64,000 nt of DNA from Labrenzia sp. THAF82 (GCF_009363435.1 NZ_CP045354.1:2136501-2200500), one strand, 5' to 3'. Positions 9,088-18,777 are shown, counted from the first letter of the stretch. The notes: a model not told the origin generated them from the sequence alone. Translations and numbers: made by a program.

Positions 9088-9666
9088 ATGTTCAATCGAA
9101 GAGAGCTGCTGCTCGGCGGTGCGGCTGCACTGGTCGTTGCAAATGCAGATGTGGCCAGTGCCCATCACACGGCCAAATTCAAAAAGACTTTTAAACTCAA
9201 TCCGGAATACGCACCCCAAAGGGTATTTTATTCCCTGAACTACACACCCGGCACCATTGTCGTGGATCCGCGAAACCACTTTTTGTACCTGATGGAACGG
9301 TGGGGTCGCGCGCGGCGCTATGGCGTCGGCGTCGGCAAGGCAGGCCTTGCCTTCCAGGGATCGGCAATCATCCAGCGCAAAGCTGAATGGCCGAGCTGGA
9401 CGCCCACCCGGAACATGATCCGTCGTGAGCCGCAAAAATATGCGCGTTACGCCAATGGTGTACCCGGCGGTGTCAACAATCCTCTCGGCGCCCGGGCACT
9501 GTATCTCTACAAGAACGGCCGGGATACCTACTACCGGATCCATGGAACTACCCAGCCATCCTCAATAGGCAGGTCCGTCTCGAACGGATGTATTCGCATG
9601 ATCAATGATCATGTGGTTGACCTCTACAACCGTGTCCCTGTGGGAACTCGTGTTGTGGTTCTCTAA
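9088..9666 (+). CDS. L,D-transpeptidase (YkuD domain), Tat-type signal
   Basis: A 192-residue exported enzyme. The N-terminus N-R-R-E-L-L-L-G-G with an Ala-rich core looks like a Tat signal. The YkuD domain covers about residues 53-192. The catalytic motif is visible: H152 in R-I-H-G-T and C168 in S-N-G-C-I-R-M. It would form 3-3 peptidoglycan crosslinks or attach proteins to the wall. AGGAGA lies 7 bases upstream of ATG 9088. The next L,D-transpeptidase starts 21 bases after the stop, so the two form an operon. Confidence 0.92.
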   Translation: MFNRRELLLGGAAALVVANADVASAHHTAKFKKTFKLNPEYAPQRVFYSLNYTPGTIVVDPRNHFLYLMERWGRARRYGVGVGKAGLAFQGSAIIQRKAEWPSWTPTRNMIRREPQKYARYANGVPGGVNNPLGARALYLYKNGRDTYYRIHGTTQPSSIGRSVSNGCIRMINDHVVDLYNRVPVGTRVVVL

Positions 9667-9687
9667 GAGGCGTTCGGACGAAAATAC

Positions 9688-10362
9688 ATGAATAGATTTT
9701 TGACACGGCGTCAGGTGTTGTCGGGCGGGCTGGGTCTTGCCGGACTGTCGCTGGCAGCTTGCGCACCCACGGCCAAGGCTCCCATACCAACCTCCGTTCA
9801 ACCGCGCGTCGATCCTGAATTCGTCTTGAATTACGGATCGCGCCCCAACGAGGAGTTCCCGCTTCCTGCGGTCGACCCGAAGGTCTTGAAGCCCCAGTAC
9901 AGGCGACAAAGGGTGCCTTATCAAACTCAGGAGAAGCCCGGCACCGTGGTGGTCGATACCAGCCGTTTCTACCTTTACCTTGTTGAGCCGGATGGGACGG
10001 CCATGCGGTATGGTGTCGGGCTTGGCCGGCAGGGGTTTGAATGGTCGGGCCGGGCAAGGATCGCATGGAAGCGCCCATGGCCGACCTGGACTCCACCGGA
10101 TGAGATGATCGCGCGCCAGCCGGAACTTGAAAAATACAGTGCCAGAAACGGCGGCATGGCGCCAAGTCTTGAAAATCCGCTGGGAGCGAGAGCGCTCTAC
10201 ATTTTTCAGGGCAGTGTCGACACGCTTTATCGGCTGCATGGCACGAATGAAACGGCCTCGATCGGCCGAGCCGTGTCATCGGGCTGCGTGCGGCTGGTCA
10301 ATCAGGATGTGATCGATCTCTACGACCGCGTGCGCTCGGGCGCGGGCATCCTCGTGATCTGA
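9688..10362 (+). CDS. L,D-transpeptidase, predicted lipoprotein
   Basis: A 224-residue paralogue of the preceding gene. The N-terminus combines T-R-R-Q-V-L-S-G-G (Tat-like) with the lipobox L-A-A-C, lipidated Cys at residue 25, so it should be membrane-anchored on the periplasmic side. The YkuD domain covers about 85-224 with H184 (L-H-G-T-N) and C200 (S-S-G-C-V-R-L). The two copies share the W-P-x-W-T-P motif. A lipid anchor on one and a soluble form of the other suggests different placement in the envelope. Confidence 0.92.
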   Translation: MNRFLTRRQVLSGGLGLAGLSLAACAPTAKAPIPTSVQPRVDPEFVLNYGSRPNEEFPLPAVDPKVLKPQYRRQRVPYQTQEKPGTVVVDTSRFYLYLVEPDGTAMRYGVGLGRQGFEWSGRARIAWKRPWPTWTPPDEMIARQPELEKYSARNGGMAPSLENPLGARALYIFQGSVDTLYRLHGTNETASIGRAVSSGCVRLVNQDVIDLYDRVRSGAGILVI

Positions 10363-10392
10363 CACCAAAGACATTTTTCAGACAGGTGACCG

Positions 10393-10893
10393 ATGAAGAA
10401 ACAACGGAAAAGCACCAATCGCAAGGCCAAGCGCGCGTCAGCTGTGGCCTCCACTCAATCTGCTTCAGGCGCCGACATGGACAGACGCGGCATGTTCCGG
10501 CTTATTCGCAACGTTGCCATAGGCGCGGCAGTCCTGGGGGGAACGGGTTACGTTTTCGCCGACAACGTCATGACAACCATGCATGAGCATGATCTCGAGC
10601 GTGTTGGGAACGGGGTCTCGACCATTGTGCAGATACATGATCCGCAGTGTTCCATGTGCCTTGCCCTTCAGCGCGAGACACGCAAGGCGCTCGACATGCT
10701 TGAGGGCCAGGAGATCGACTATGTGGTTGCCAATATCAGGACACAGAAGGGCCGGGAATTTGCCAACCGGTATGGTGCACAGCATGTCACGCTTCTGCTC
10801 TTTGACGAGGCAGGTGACCTGCAGGACATCGTTCAGGGTCAGCAGGGTTCCTATCAACTGAAAGTCGCCTTTGAGAGGCTTCTGGCGGGTTAG
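10393..10893 (+). CDS. Membrane-anchored thioredoxin-like protein with CxxC
   Basis: A 166-residue protein with a very basic N-terminus (about 20 residues), one hydrophobic segment at about 38-56, and a thioredoxin-fold domain. The redox motif is C86-S-M-C89 in H-D-P-Q-C-S-M-C, followed by a helix, and the cis-Pro position appears replaced (H-V-T-L-L-L-F). It starts 30 bases after the second L,D-transpeptidase with AGGTGA just upstream. One possible job is keeping the transpeptidase active-site Cys reduced (inference from context). Confidence 0.65.
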   Translation: MKKQRKSTNRKAKRASAVASTQSASGADMDRRGMFRLIRNVAIGAAVLGGTGYVFADNVMTTMHEHDLERVGNGVSTIVQIHDPQCSMCLALQRETRKALDMLEGQEIDYVVANIRTQKGREFANRYGAQHVTLLLFDEAGDLQDIVQGQQGSYQLKVAFERLLAG

Positions 10894-11008
10894 GCAGGGC
10901 TTAGCAGCCGCAATTCATTCTGTTCAACGTTTGCTTTGCAGTCGGGGGATTTGCCGGGCTATTCTGGTCGTTCAAATTTGTTTCATCTGAATCGGTTTCT
11001 TCCAGTCC

Positions 11009-12019
11009 ATGCCCGGCCCGTCTTCCAGCAAGAATGTCACATTAAAGATGATTGCCGAACGGCTGGGTGTGTCGGTGACGACGGTTGCGCGCGCCGTGAA
11101 CGGGTCGCCGAAGACCAGCGTTGAAATGACCGAGAAGGTCAACCGCGTTGCGGAAGAACTCGGATATGTCCGCAATATGGAAGGCGTGAAGCTTCGCACC
11201 GGCAGGACCTTCGTGCTGACCGCGTTGCTCAATTTTCCAACCGACACGGAAATAGGCGATCCGACACTCCTTGGCATATTGCAGGGCATCCACCAGCGAT
11301 GTGCAAACTCGGACTACTCCATCCAGACCATCATCGCGCCAGATGGTGGCGAAGACATCCGAGAGCTGGAAAAACTCGTCAGGGGACGTGCCACCGACGG
11401 GGTCATCATGGACCATACGACACCACAGGATACGCGCGCCAAGTATCTTCTGGAAATGGAGCTGCCCTTCGTCACCTTCGGGCGAACCGAACTCTTTTCG
11501 CAGCATGCCTATTTCGATGTCGATAATGAATTTGCGGCCTGGCAGGGAACGAAGGAATTGATCCGGCTCGGTCACAAGAACATTGCCCTGCTCGATGGCC
11601 CGGCCGAATTCACCTACGTCTTGCAACGTATGGCGGGCTACAAGAGAGCTCTTGCCGAAGAAGGACTGTCATATCGGGAGACGCTTGTGCGCAATCTCGA
11701 CCCGCAGGCCAATGTTGCCCGGGAAGCAGCTGCTGAACTCGTCAGGACAACCGATACGGACAGTTTCGTCTGTGTCAACGATATCGTGCTGATGGGCGCA
11801 CGCAGAGGCGTTCGCGACGCGGCGGCAAATCGAATTGAAGAGTTCAACTTTTCCGTACGCAGCGGCACCAATCTCGGCGATTATCTCGCCAAGCGGCCGA
11901 TCACCTCCTATTTTTCAAGGCTGGATGCAGGCTGGAACCTGGCGGACATGTTGATCCGCCAGATTGAGGGTGAGGCTCCGGCTTCCTTGCAGCAAATCGT
12001 GAAAACAGAGCTGCTCTAG
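11009..12019 (+). CDS. LacI-family transcriptional regulator of the beta-mannoside operon
   Basis: A 336-residue LacI protein. The helix-turn-helix is at residues 9-30 (V-T-L-K-M-I-A-E-R-L-G-V-S-V-T-T-V-A-R-A-V-N-G), then the hinge helix and a periplasmic-binding-protein-like sugar domain. It converges on the beta-mannosidase gene with a 4-base overlap of the 3' ends, and probably acts at the palindrome 18801-18814 upstream of the binding-protein gene. The likely inducer is a mannoside breakdown product (inference). The start has no clear ribosome-binding site. Confidence 0.88.
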   Translation: MPGPSSSKNVTLKMIAERLGVSVTTVARAVNGSPKTSVEMTEKVNRVAEELGYVRNMEGVKLRTGRTFVLTALLNFPTDTEIGDPTLLGILQGIHQRCANSDYSIQTIIAPDGGEDIRELEKLVRGRATDGVIMDHTTPQDTRAKYLLEMELPFVTFGRTELFSQHAYFDVDNEFAAWQGTKELIRLGHKNIALLDGPAEFTYVLQRMAGYKRALAEEGLSYRETLVRNLDPQANVAREAAAELVRTTDTDSFVCVNDIVLMGARRGVRDAAANRIEEFNFSVRSGTNLGDYLAKRPITSYFSRLDAGWNLADMLIRQIEGEAPASLQQIVKTELL

Positions 12020-14502
12020 GACGCCAGCAATGTGTTCGCGGTTCGGATAACGCCTGGATGACTAAGGTCCTCAAGCGAGAGATCTTGCGCGTTTTCCAAT
12101 TCAAGGGTCAGCGTATCACCCGGCAAAAGCGTATCCAGCATCCGATCAACAGTAACGTCCGGACCAATGCGATCGGCAAAGAGGCAGAGATCCTTCACAA
12201 AGGTTTCTGCTGTGACGACGATCCTGGTGATGGATGCGGTGACCTCGATGGCGAAGCTGAGGCGCGGTTCCGGCAGTTTGAGACCGATGTCCTCCTGGAA
12301 ATAATAGTACGTTTTGCAACCGTCAGCAGTGACGACAATCAACTCGTTTGATTTGTCGTTTGGTGTCGTGATGCTTTCTGGCAACTGCACACTGATTGGT
12401 TTGTTCCGCTCCACGCAAACGCGCCAGATGGTGTGCTCGGCAAGCTCTTTTCCGTCTAAGCTGACGCGCTTGATTGACACCGGCGTTCGCCATTCCAGGT
12501 TGGCGTCATTGACGATGTGGAGTGTAAGACCGCTATCGGATGGCTGGACTGTGAGAAAATGCGGTTCATAGGCTTTTTTGAGCGCGTACCAAAGCGGCTT
12601 CTTCCGGCCATAGCCATCAATCGCAGCCCAGGAGGTGACGGGCCAGCAGTCGTTCAACTGCCAGACGATTGACCCCATGCAGTGTGGCTGGAGCGCACGG
12701 AAATGGGAGATACCAAAATGTATGGCCCGCGCCTGATTGAGCTGTGTCGTGAAGTGCCAGTCCTCAAAACTGTCCGGCTCCGGCAGATGACCTTTCAGGC
12801 CACGCAGAAGCTTTTCGTTTCCCTCACTTGCCTTCTGGTGATGCATGACGCCGGGCGAGGTCGGTGTCAGCGGATTATCTGAGATCGATTGCGTGAGCGT
12901 TGCCATGGTCGGAGGGGCCTGCCACCCGAACTCGGAAACGAAACGCGGTGCGTAATTGGCGTAAACTTCATAGCCGACCTCGTTCCAGACATCCCAGATA
13001 TGGCGGCAACCATGTTCGTCCGCGTTTGCGAAGCGTTCCATTGAACCGGAATAGGGGCTGCCCGGATAGTATGTGCCGCTTGGATGCAGCTCATCGATAA
13101 GGCGCGGAAGCAAATCCAGATAGTAGCCTTCACCCCAGGTTTTGCCGGCCAACGGTTTTTGCCAACCCCAGGCCTGAAAGCCCCAAATGTTTTCGTTGTT
13201 GCCGTTCCAGATCGCCAGTGATGCATGCGACATCAGACGCGAAATATTGTCTTTGGCCTCAGCTTCGATTTCTGCCGGAAGCGTGCCTTCTTCCGGATAT
13301 GCGGCACAGGCAAAGAGAAAGTCCTGCCAGACCATGATGCCGGCTTCGTCACACAGGTCGTAAAAGTCGTCACTCTCGTAAATGCCGCCGCCCCAGATGC
13401 GCAACATATTCATGTTGGCATCTTTTGCCTGGGTGATGCGTTCGGCCAGCCGGTCACGCGTGATGCGCGCGGGAAAGCAATCATCGGGGATCCAGTTTGC
13501 ACCAAAGACGAAGACAGGCTTGCCATTGACGATGAATGTAAAGGCCGATTGGTCGTCGTCACCGGACAGATCCAGTTCGATTGTTCTGAACCCAATGCGT
13601 CTTGTTTGCCGCTCCAGCAGTTCGCCGTCTTTTTTCAACGAGACTTCGAGATCGTAAAGTGGCTGGCCGCCCATTCCATGTGGCCACCACAGGTGCGGTG
13701 CAGGATAATTGAGTTCAAGAAAGCCAACATTGCCTGAGAGGAACGTCGAAGCGGACTGATCGCCAATACGGGCTTCAAGTTCAAGGCCCTCGGACATCCC
13801 ATCGATCCCGGCATGAATGCAGACCCGGCCATCGGCACCGGTCATCGACACGTCCGTTCGAAGATTGTCGATTTTGGCCGTCGACCAGCTGACCAGGTCC
13901 ACATTCCGCCAGATCCCGGCTGTGACGAGTGTGGGACCCCAGTCCCAGCCGAAATTACAGGCCATTTTGCGCATCAGATTGCCTGGCCCCGGATAGCAAT
14001 TGGGGCGCGGTTCCAACTCCTCACGCAGTTTCTTTTCGTGCTGATAGGGCGACAGGAAATCCACCTTGAGTGCATTGCCTTCAGCTTTCAACTTGTCGGT
14101 AACATCGACCCGATAGGTCCGATGCATGTTTTCACTTTCAAGGATGATGTCGCCGTTCAATGAGACTGTCGCAACCGTATCCAGACCGTGGAATACAAGT
14201 GTGTGCCGTTGACCGACTGCAAGATCAGCATTGAACTCCGTTTCGTATGTCCAGTCGCAATCTCCGACCCATTGGACCGCCAATTCGTTGCAGTCCAGAT
14301 ATGGATCCGGAATGGTACGTGCCGCCATGAGGTCGGTGTGCACGCAGCCCGGAACGGTTGCTTCCCAGCTCATGTCCGGCGTGATCGGGGCGGCGGCAAC
14401 CGTTCGTGCACAGCGCAACGTCCAGCCGTTGTTCAAGGATTGAGTTGCGGTTTTCTGCGAGGAGAGACCGTCTGCTGATTGGGCGTTGGCGTGATAGTTC
14501 AC
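12016..14502 (-). CDS. Beta-mannosidase, glycoside hydrolase family 2
   Basis: About 828 residues, normal for the family. N-terminal sugar-binding and Ig-like domains precede a TIM barrel. The acid/base Glu is in G-N-N-E-N-I-W (about residue 436) and the nucleophile Glu in V-S-E-F-G-W (about residue 524). W-W-P-H-G-M-G-x-Q-P-L-Y is the usual mannosidase signature. No signal peptide, so it is cytosolic and acts on imported oligosaccharides. GTG at 14502 was chosen: CGGAG lies 8 bases upstream and the longer frame would overlap the ATPase gene by 131 bases. It is the last gene of the ABC operon. Confidence 0.9.
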   Translation of the reverse strand: MNYHANAQSADGLSSQKTATQSLNNGWTLRCARTVAAAPITPDMSWEATVPGCVHTDLMAARTIPDPYLDCNELAVQWVGDCDWTYETEFNADLAVGQRHTLVFHGLDTVATVSLNGDIILESENMHRTYRVDVTDKLKAEGNALKVDFLSPYQHEKKLREELEPRPNCYPGPGNLMRKMACNFGWDWGPTLVTAGIWRNVDLVSWSTAKIDNLRTDVSMTGADGRVCIHAGIDGMSEGLELEARIGDQSASTFLSGNVGFLELNYPAPHLWWPHGMGGQPLYDLEVSLKKDGELLERQTRRIGFRTIELDLSGDDDQSAFTFIVNGKPVFVFGANWIPDDCFPARITRDRLAERITQAKDANMNMLRIWGGGIYESDDFYDLCDEAGIMVWQDFLFACAAYPEEGTLPAEIEAEAKDNISRLMSHASLAIWNGNNENIWGFQAWGWQKPLAGKTWGEGYYLDLLPRLIDELHPSGTYYPGSPYSGSMERFANADEHGCRHIWDVWNEVGYEVYANYAPRFVSEFGWQAPPTMATLTQSISDNPLTPTSPGVMHHQKASEGNEKLLRGLKGHLPEPDSFEDWHFTTQLNQARAIHFGISHFRALQPHCMGSIVWQLNDCWPVTSWAAIDGYGRKKPLWYALKKAYEPHFLTVQPSDSGLTLHIVNDANLEWRTPVSIKRVSLDGKELAEHTIWRVCVERNKPISVQLPESITTPNDKSNELIVVTADGCKTYYYFQEDIGLKLPEPRLSFAIEVTASITRIVVTAETFVKDLCLFADRIGPDVTVDRMLDTLLPGDTLTLELENAQDLSLEDLSHPGVIRTANTLLAS

Positions 14503-14521
14503 TATAGAAACTCCGAGCGGC

Positions 14522-15613
14522 TCAGATTCTGATTTCGTTATTTTTGCTGAATATGTTTGCGCGTTTGGGATCGAACCCGATGTTGATTGTGTCGCCATTT
14601 TTGATGTTTGCCTGTCCGTCCATTCGCACCCACAGGGTATGGTCCAGTGCATTGACGCGTGCGAGGGTGTCGGATCCGAGGGGTTCGACGAGTTCGACGG
14701 ATGCGTTCATGCGCACGGGGGCGTTTTGTGCGGCATCGCCTGAGCTCATGTGTTCGGGTCGAATGCCGAACCATGCAGGTTCCGGGGCGGGGCTGGTTTC
14801 CTTGAACTGATAGTCGTTCAAGGGGACGGTGAGTGTGCCGTTTGTGAAGCTGTAGGCTCCGCCGTCGGCTTTGAGTTCACCCTCGAAGAAGTTCATGGTG
14901 GGCGATCCGATGAACTCGGCCACGTATTTGCTGGCCGGGCGATTGTAGATCTCGTTGGGCGATGCCAGCTGCAGAATGCGTCCGCCGCGCATGATGGCGA
15001 TCCGGTCGGCCAGGGTCATGGCTTCGATCTGGTCATGGGTGACGTAGATCATGGTGTTCTTCAGCTTCTGGTGCAGCTGCTTGATCTCGACCCTGAGGTC
15101 GGCCCTGAGCTTTGCGTCCAGGTTTGAGAGCGGTTCGTCGAAGAGGAAGACATCGGCATCGCGCACCAGGGCCCGGCCGATGGCCGCCCGCTGTCGCTGG
15201 CCGCCGGACAGGGCCGCGGGCTTGCGGTTGAGCAGGGGCTCGATCTGCAGCACCTTGGCGGCGCGGTTGACCCGTTCCTCGATTTCCGCCTTCGGCAGGC
15301 CTGCATTCTTCAGGCCGAAGCTGAGATTGCCGGCAACGGTCATCTGGGGGTAGAGGGCATAGGACTGGAACACCATGCCGATGCCGCGCTTTGAGGGCTC
15401 TTCCCAGGTGACGTTCTTGTCGCCGATGAAGATCTGGCCGCCGGTGACATCGAGCAGGCCTGCGATGCAGTTGAGCAAGGTGGACTTGCCGCAGCCCGAG
15501 GACCCGAGCAGGACCAGGAATTCGCCTTTGCCGATCTCCAGGTTGAGATCCTTCAGCACGTCCAGGTGTCCGAAGCTTAAGGCGAGGTTCTTGACGGAGA
15601 TACTTGTTTCCAT
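14522..15613 (-). CDS. Sugar ABC transporter ATP-binding protein, MalK/UgpC type
   Basis: A 363-residue ATPase. Walker A is G-S-S-G-C-G-K-S-T, the Q-loop lies in M-V-F-Q-S-Y-A-L-Y-P, the signature is L-S-G-G-Q-R-Q-R, and Walker B ends F-L-F-D-E-P-L-S-N-L-D. A C-terminal TOBE-type regulatory domain (about 240-363) marks the CUT1 carbohydrate class. ATG 15613 was chosen because the longer frame overlaps the upstream permease. It energises uptake through the two permeases just upstream. Confidence 0.93.
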   Translation of the reverse strand: METSISVKNLALSFGHLDVLKDLNLEIGKGEFLVLLGSSGCGKSTLLNCIAGLLDVTGGQIFIGDKNVTWEEPSKRGIGMVFQSYALYPQMTVAGNLSFGLKNAGLPKAEIEERVNRAAKVLQIEPLLNRKPAALSGGQRQRAAIGRALVRDADVFLFDEPLSNLDAKLRADLRVEIKQLHQKLKNTMIYVTHDQIEAMTLADRIAIMRGGRILQLASPNEIYNRPASKYVAEFIGSPTMNFFEGELKADGGAYSFTNGTLTVPLNDYQFKETSPAPEPAWFGIRPEHMSSGDAAQNAPVRMNASVELVEPLGSDTLARVNALDHTLWVRMDGQANIKNGDTINIGFDPKRANIFSKNNEIRI

Positions 15614-15623
15614 TGTTTTCTCG

Positions 15624-16523
15624 TTAGCCTTTGACCGCTCCGGCGGCGATGCCGCGGACGAAGAGTTTGCCGGAGATGAAGTAGATGGTGAGGGGAACAA
15701 GGCCAGTGAGAATGGTGGCGGCCATGTTGACGTTGTATTCCTTCACCCCCTGGGTCGAGTTGACGATGTTGTTGAGCTGCACCGTCATCGGATAAAGGTC
15801 CGGCTTTGTGTAGATGACGCCGAACAGGAAGTCGTTCCAGATGCCGGTGACCTGCAGGATCATGGCGACGACGAAGATGGGCAGGCTCATGGGGACCATG
15901 ATGCGGAAATAGATGCCCCAGAAGCCAGCGCCATCGACGCGGGCGGCCTTGAAGAGTTCCTGCGGTACGGAGGCAAAATAGTTGCGGAAGAGCAGGGTCA
16001 GGATCGGCATGCCGAAGATGGTGTGCACGATGACCAGGCCTGTGAGACTGCCGTAAAGACCGACCTCGCGCAGCATGATGACGATCGGATAGATCATGAC
16101 CTGATAGGGAATGAAGGCCCCGACGATCAGGATGGTGAAGAAGGTCTCCGAGCCCTTGAAGCGCCAGTTGGCGAGCGCATAGCCGTTGATCGAGGCGATG
16201 ATGATCGACAGGATCACGGACGGAATGAGAATGCGCACGGAGTTGAAGAAGCCGCGCGACAGGCCGTCACAATTGAGGCCGGTACAGGCTTCGGCCCAGG
16301 CCTTGACCCAGGGCTGGAAGGTAACCTCGACCGGGGGCGAGAAGATGTTGCCGAGACGGATCTCGGGCATGCCCTTGAGGGAGGTGACGACCATCACGTA
16401 AAGAGGCAGCAGATAGTAGAGCGAGACGACGATCAGCGTGCCGTAGATCATGATGTTGCGGCGGGACAGGACGCGCCGGGGTTTTGGACCTGAGGGGCCG
16501 GAAAGATATGCAGTATCAGCCAC
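15624..16523 (-). CDS. Sugar ABC transporter permease, MalG type
   Basis: About 299 residues and six membrane helices. The EAA loop that docks to the ATPase is visible as E-L-F-K-A-A-R-V-D-G-A-G-F-W-G-I. The GTG at 16523 has GGAGG 8 bases upstream and overlaps the stop of the preceding permease by 8 bases, indicating translational coupling. ABC ATPase follows 10 bases after the stop. Confidence 0.9.
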   Translation of the reverse strand: MADTAYLSGPSGPKPRRVLSRRNIMIYGTLIVVSLYYLLPLYVMVVTSLKGMPEIRLGNIFSPPVEVTFQPWVKAWAEACTGLNCDGLSRGFFNSVRILIPSVILSIIIASINGYALANWRFKGSETFFTILIVGAFIPYQVMIYPIVIMLREVGLYGSLTGLVIVHTIFGMPILTLLFRNYFASVPQELFKAARVDGAGFWGIYFRIMVPMSLPIFVVAMILQVTGIWNDFLFGVIYTKPDLYPMTVQLNNIVNSTQGVKEYNVNMAATILTGLVPLTIYFISGKLFVRGIAAGAVKG

Positions 16524-17409
16524 GGCGCTTGCCTCCGAATTCGAGATAGGCCCAGGGAATGACGATGATGGCAACGGTGAGCAGCATCATGGTGGAGGCG
16601 GCAAAGCCCTGTCCGAGGTTCTGGGACAGGAACATGGCGTCATAGACGTATTTGGCTGGCACTTCTGAGGAGATGCCGGGTCCGCCGCCGGTCTGGGCGA
16701 CGACCAGGTCATAGACCTTGATGATGCCGGAGGCGACCAGCACGATGGCGGTGATGAAGATGCCGCGCATCATCGGGATGACGATGAAGATATAGGTCTT
16801 CCACATGGGGATGCCGTCAATCTTGGCGGCCTTCCAGATGTCCTCGTCAATGCCGCGCAACCCGGCCAGCATGAGGCACATGATGAGGCCGGTACCCTGC
16901 CACAGTCCGGCAATCAGAATGCCGTAGATGACGATGTCGGGATTGTAGAGCGGGTCGAAGGCAAAGCTCTCCCAGCCCAGGCTGCGCACGACATGCTGGA
17001 TGCCGAAATCCGGATTGAGGATCCACTGCCAGGCAAGACCCGTGACGATGAAGCTGAGCGCGAAGGGATAGAGCAAGATGGTGCGGAAGGTGTCCTCAAA
17101 GCGGATCTTCTGATCGAGCAGGGCGGCCAGAATGAAGCCGATGAGGAGGGAGAAGACGAGGGAGAAGCCGCCATAGATGGCCAGGTTCTCGATCGAGATC
17201 AGCCACTTGTTGCTGCTCCACAGGCGTTCATACTGGCCAAAGCCGATAAACTTCTCCCGTGGCAGCAGCTTGGAATTGGTGAAGGAGTAGAGAACCGTCC
17301 AGGCGGTTCCGCCGATAAAGACCACCAGGGCGGTGACAATCATCGGAATTGCCGCCACCTTGGCACTCAAGTTGCGGTGCCATCTGGCTGGGCCTGAGGG
17401 TGCGGCCAT
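16516..17409 (-). CDS. Sugar ABC transporter permease, MalF type
   Basis: A 297-residue inner-membrane permease with six helices. The EAA loop reads D-E-D-I-W-K-A-A-K-I-D-G-I-P-M-W. It partners the MalG-type permease that overlaps its 3' end. It lies 135 bases downstream of the binding-protein gene with a strong hairpin in that gap. Confidence 0.9.
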   Translation of the reverse strand: MAAPSGPARWHRNLSAKVAAIPMIVTALVVFIGGTAWTVLYSFTNSKLLPREKFIGFGQYERLWSSNKWLISIENLAIYGGFSLVFSLLIGFILAALLDQKIRFEDTFRTILLYPFALSFIVTGLAWQWILNPDFGIQHVVRSLGWESFAFDPLYNPDIVIYGILIAGLWQGTGLIMCLMLAGLRGIDEDIWKAAKIDGIPMWKTYIFIVIPMMRGIFITAIVLVASGIIKVYDLVVAQTGGGPGISSEVPAKYVYDAMFLSQNLGQGFAASTMMLLTVAIIVIPWAYLEFGGKRRG

Positions 17410-17457
17410 GCCTGTCTTCCTTGTCCCGTAAAAGCCTGCTTGCAGTGTTCCAGAATT

Positions 17458-17484
17458 CCCTGCGCGCAGAAACTGCGCGCAGGG
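17458..17484 (-). promoter_or_regulatory. Strong intercistronic hairpin after the binding-protein gene
   Basis: A perfect 12-base inverted repeat, CCCTGCGCGCAG (17458-17469) and CTGCGCGCAGGG (17473-17484), with an AAA loop and no U-tract. It lies between the binding-protein and permease genes. Such stem-loops commonly protect the upstream message from 3' exonucleases, giving more binding protein than permease. Role inferred. Confidence 0.7.
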
Positions 17485-17544
17485 CTGGAGGACGCCGATG
17501 CCGTCAAGCCCTGTTGACGGAACCGGCGGAGCCCGTTGTGCGGA

Positions 17545-18777
17545 TCAGTCGGCGTTGGCGACGATCGAGGCGAACAGCTTCTGAGCGTCTTCAGCCGACA
17601 TGGACGGGTTGTTGAAGAACTCGACGAACAGGTCGTTGACCTGCTGGTTGCTGTCAGCAGACATCAACTGGTCGGTGCCCGGAATGATGTTGCCCTTGGC
17701 CAGGATCTCAAGGCCCTTGCGCATGCAGTCATTGGCAGCCGACAGATCGACATCGCCGCGCACCGGCAGGGAACCCTTCTTCAGGTTGAAGGCAACCTGT
17801 GTCTCCGGGGAGATCATGACCTTGGCGAGTTCAGCCTGGGCCGCGGAGATCTCCGGATCGTCCACCTGCGGGAAGTAGAAGGCATCGCCGCCGGTCTGGA
17901 TCACTTCATTGACGCCAAGGCCCGGCAGGCAGGTGTAGTCCTTGCCGGCGACCTGGTTGGCCACCTGGAACTCACCCTGGGCCCAGTCGCCCATGATCTG
18001 GCCGCCGGCCTTGCCGGTGATGACCATGTTCGTGGCATCGTTCCAGTTTTGAACGTTGGAATCCTTGGCCATGTCGCGGGCTGTTGCCGCGGCCTCAAAG
18101 ACCTTGGCCAGTTCCGGGCCGCCAGCAAGGTCGGCATCCTTGTCGCCGAACACCTTGGTGTAGGTCTCCGGACCTGCGAGCGCAGTCAGAAGGGTCTGGA
18201 AGGCGAGGGTGGTCTGCCAGGGCTGCTGGCCCATGGCGAGCGGCACGACGCCGGCTTCCTGCAGCTTGGGCGCAGCGGCGACAAACTCGTCCCAGTTGGT
18301 CGGCACGGCCAGGCCGTTGTCTTCAAAAACGGCATTGTTGATCCACAGCCATTGCGGCGAGTGAATGTTGACCGGCACGCAGTAGATCTTGCCGTCAAGC
18401 GTGCAGCTGTCGAGCAGGCTGGAAGGACGCACGATCTCCGCCCAGTTGCCTTCCGCCGCCACATCGCTGAGGTCGCGCATCAGGCCGGCTTCCACAAGCT
18501 CTTCTGCCTGACGGCCGTGGTTGAACTGCGTCGCGCCCATCGGATCGCCGCCCGTGATGCGGCTGATCATGATCGGACGCGCCGTGCCGCCGGAACCGGC
18601 AATCGCACCATCAACCCACTTGTTGCCCGTCGCGTCAAACGCCTTCGCAAACTCTGCAACAGCGGCAGCCTCACCACCTGATGTCCACCAGTGCGTAACT
18701 TCCAAATCCGTCGCGTGGACGGCAGTCGCCGCGCACAGTGCGGTGGTTGCTGCAAATACAGCGTGTAGTGCTTTCAT
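17545..18777 (-). CDS. Periplasmic sugar-binding protein of the ABC transporter
   Basis: A 410-residue extracellular solute-binding protein, family 1. The signal peptide ends A-T-A-V-H-A, and the mature protein starts L-E-V-T-H-W-W-T-S-G-G, a motif of carbohydrate-binding members. It is the first gene of the operon binding protein, permease, permease, ATPase, beta-mannosidase. From the enzyme, the ligand is probably a manno-oligosaccharide or other beta-mannoside (inference). Its upstream region holds the candidate LacI operator. Confidence 0.92.
   Translation of the reverse strand: MKALHAVFAATTALCAATAVHATDLEVTHWWTSGGEAAAVAEFAKAFDATGNKWVDGAIAGSGGTARPIMISRITGGDPMGATQFNHGRQAEELVEAGLMRDLSDVAAEGNWAEIVRPSSLLDSCTLDGKIYCVPVNIHSPQWLWINNAVFEDNGLAVPTNWDEFVAAAPKLQEAGVVPLAMGQQPWQTTLAFQTLLTALAGPETYTKVFGDKDADLAGGPELAKVFEAAATARDMAKDSNVQNWNDATNMVITGKAGGQIMGDWAQGEFQVANQVAGKDYTCLPGLGVNEVIQTGGDAFYFPQVDDPEISAAQAELAKVMISPETQVAFNLKKGSLPVRGDVDLSAANDCMRKGLEILAKGNIIPGTDQLMSADSNQQVNDLFVEFFNNPSMSAEDAQKLFASIVANAD

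Noticed and set aside
9562..10239. 225-codon minus frames over the L,D-transpeptidases
   Set aside because: Antisense shadows; low-complexity and no start signals.
15375..16493. 372-codon plus frame across the permease and ATPase genes
   Set aside because: Antisense shadow of MalG/MalK-type genes, with low-complexity His/Asp-rich text.
17536..18681. 381-codon plus frame across the sugar-binding gene
   Set aside because: Antisense shadow; the minus frame has signal peptide and family motifs.
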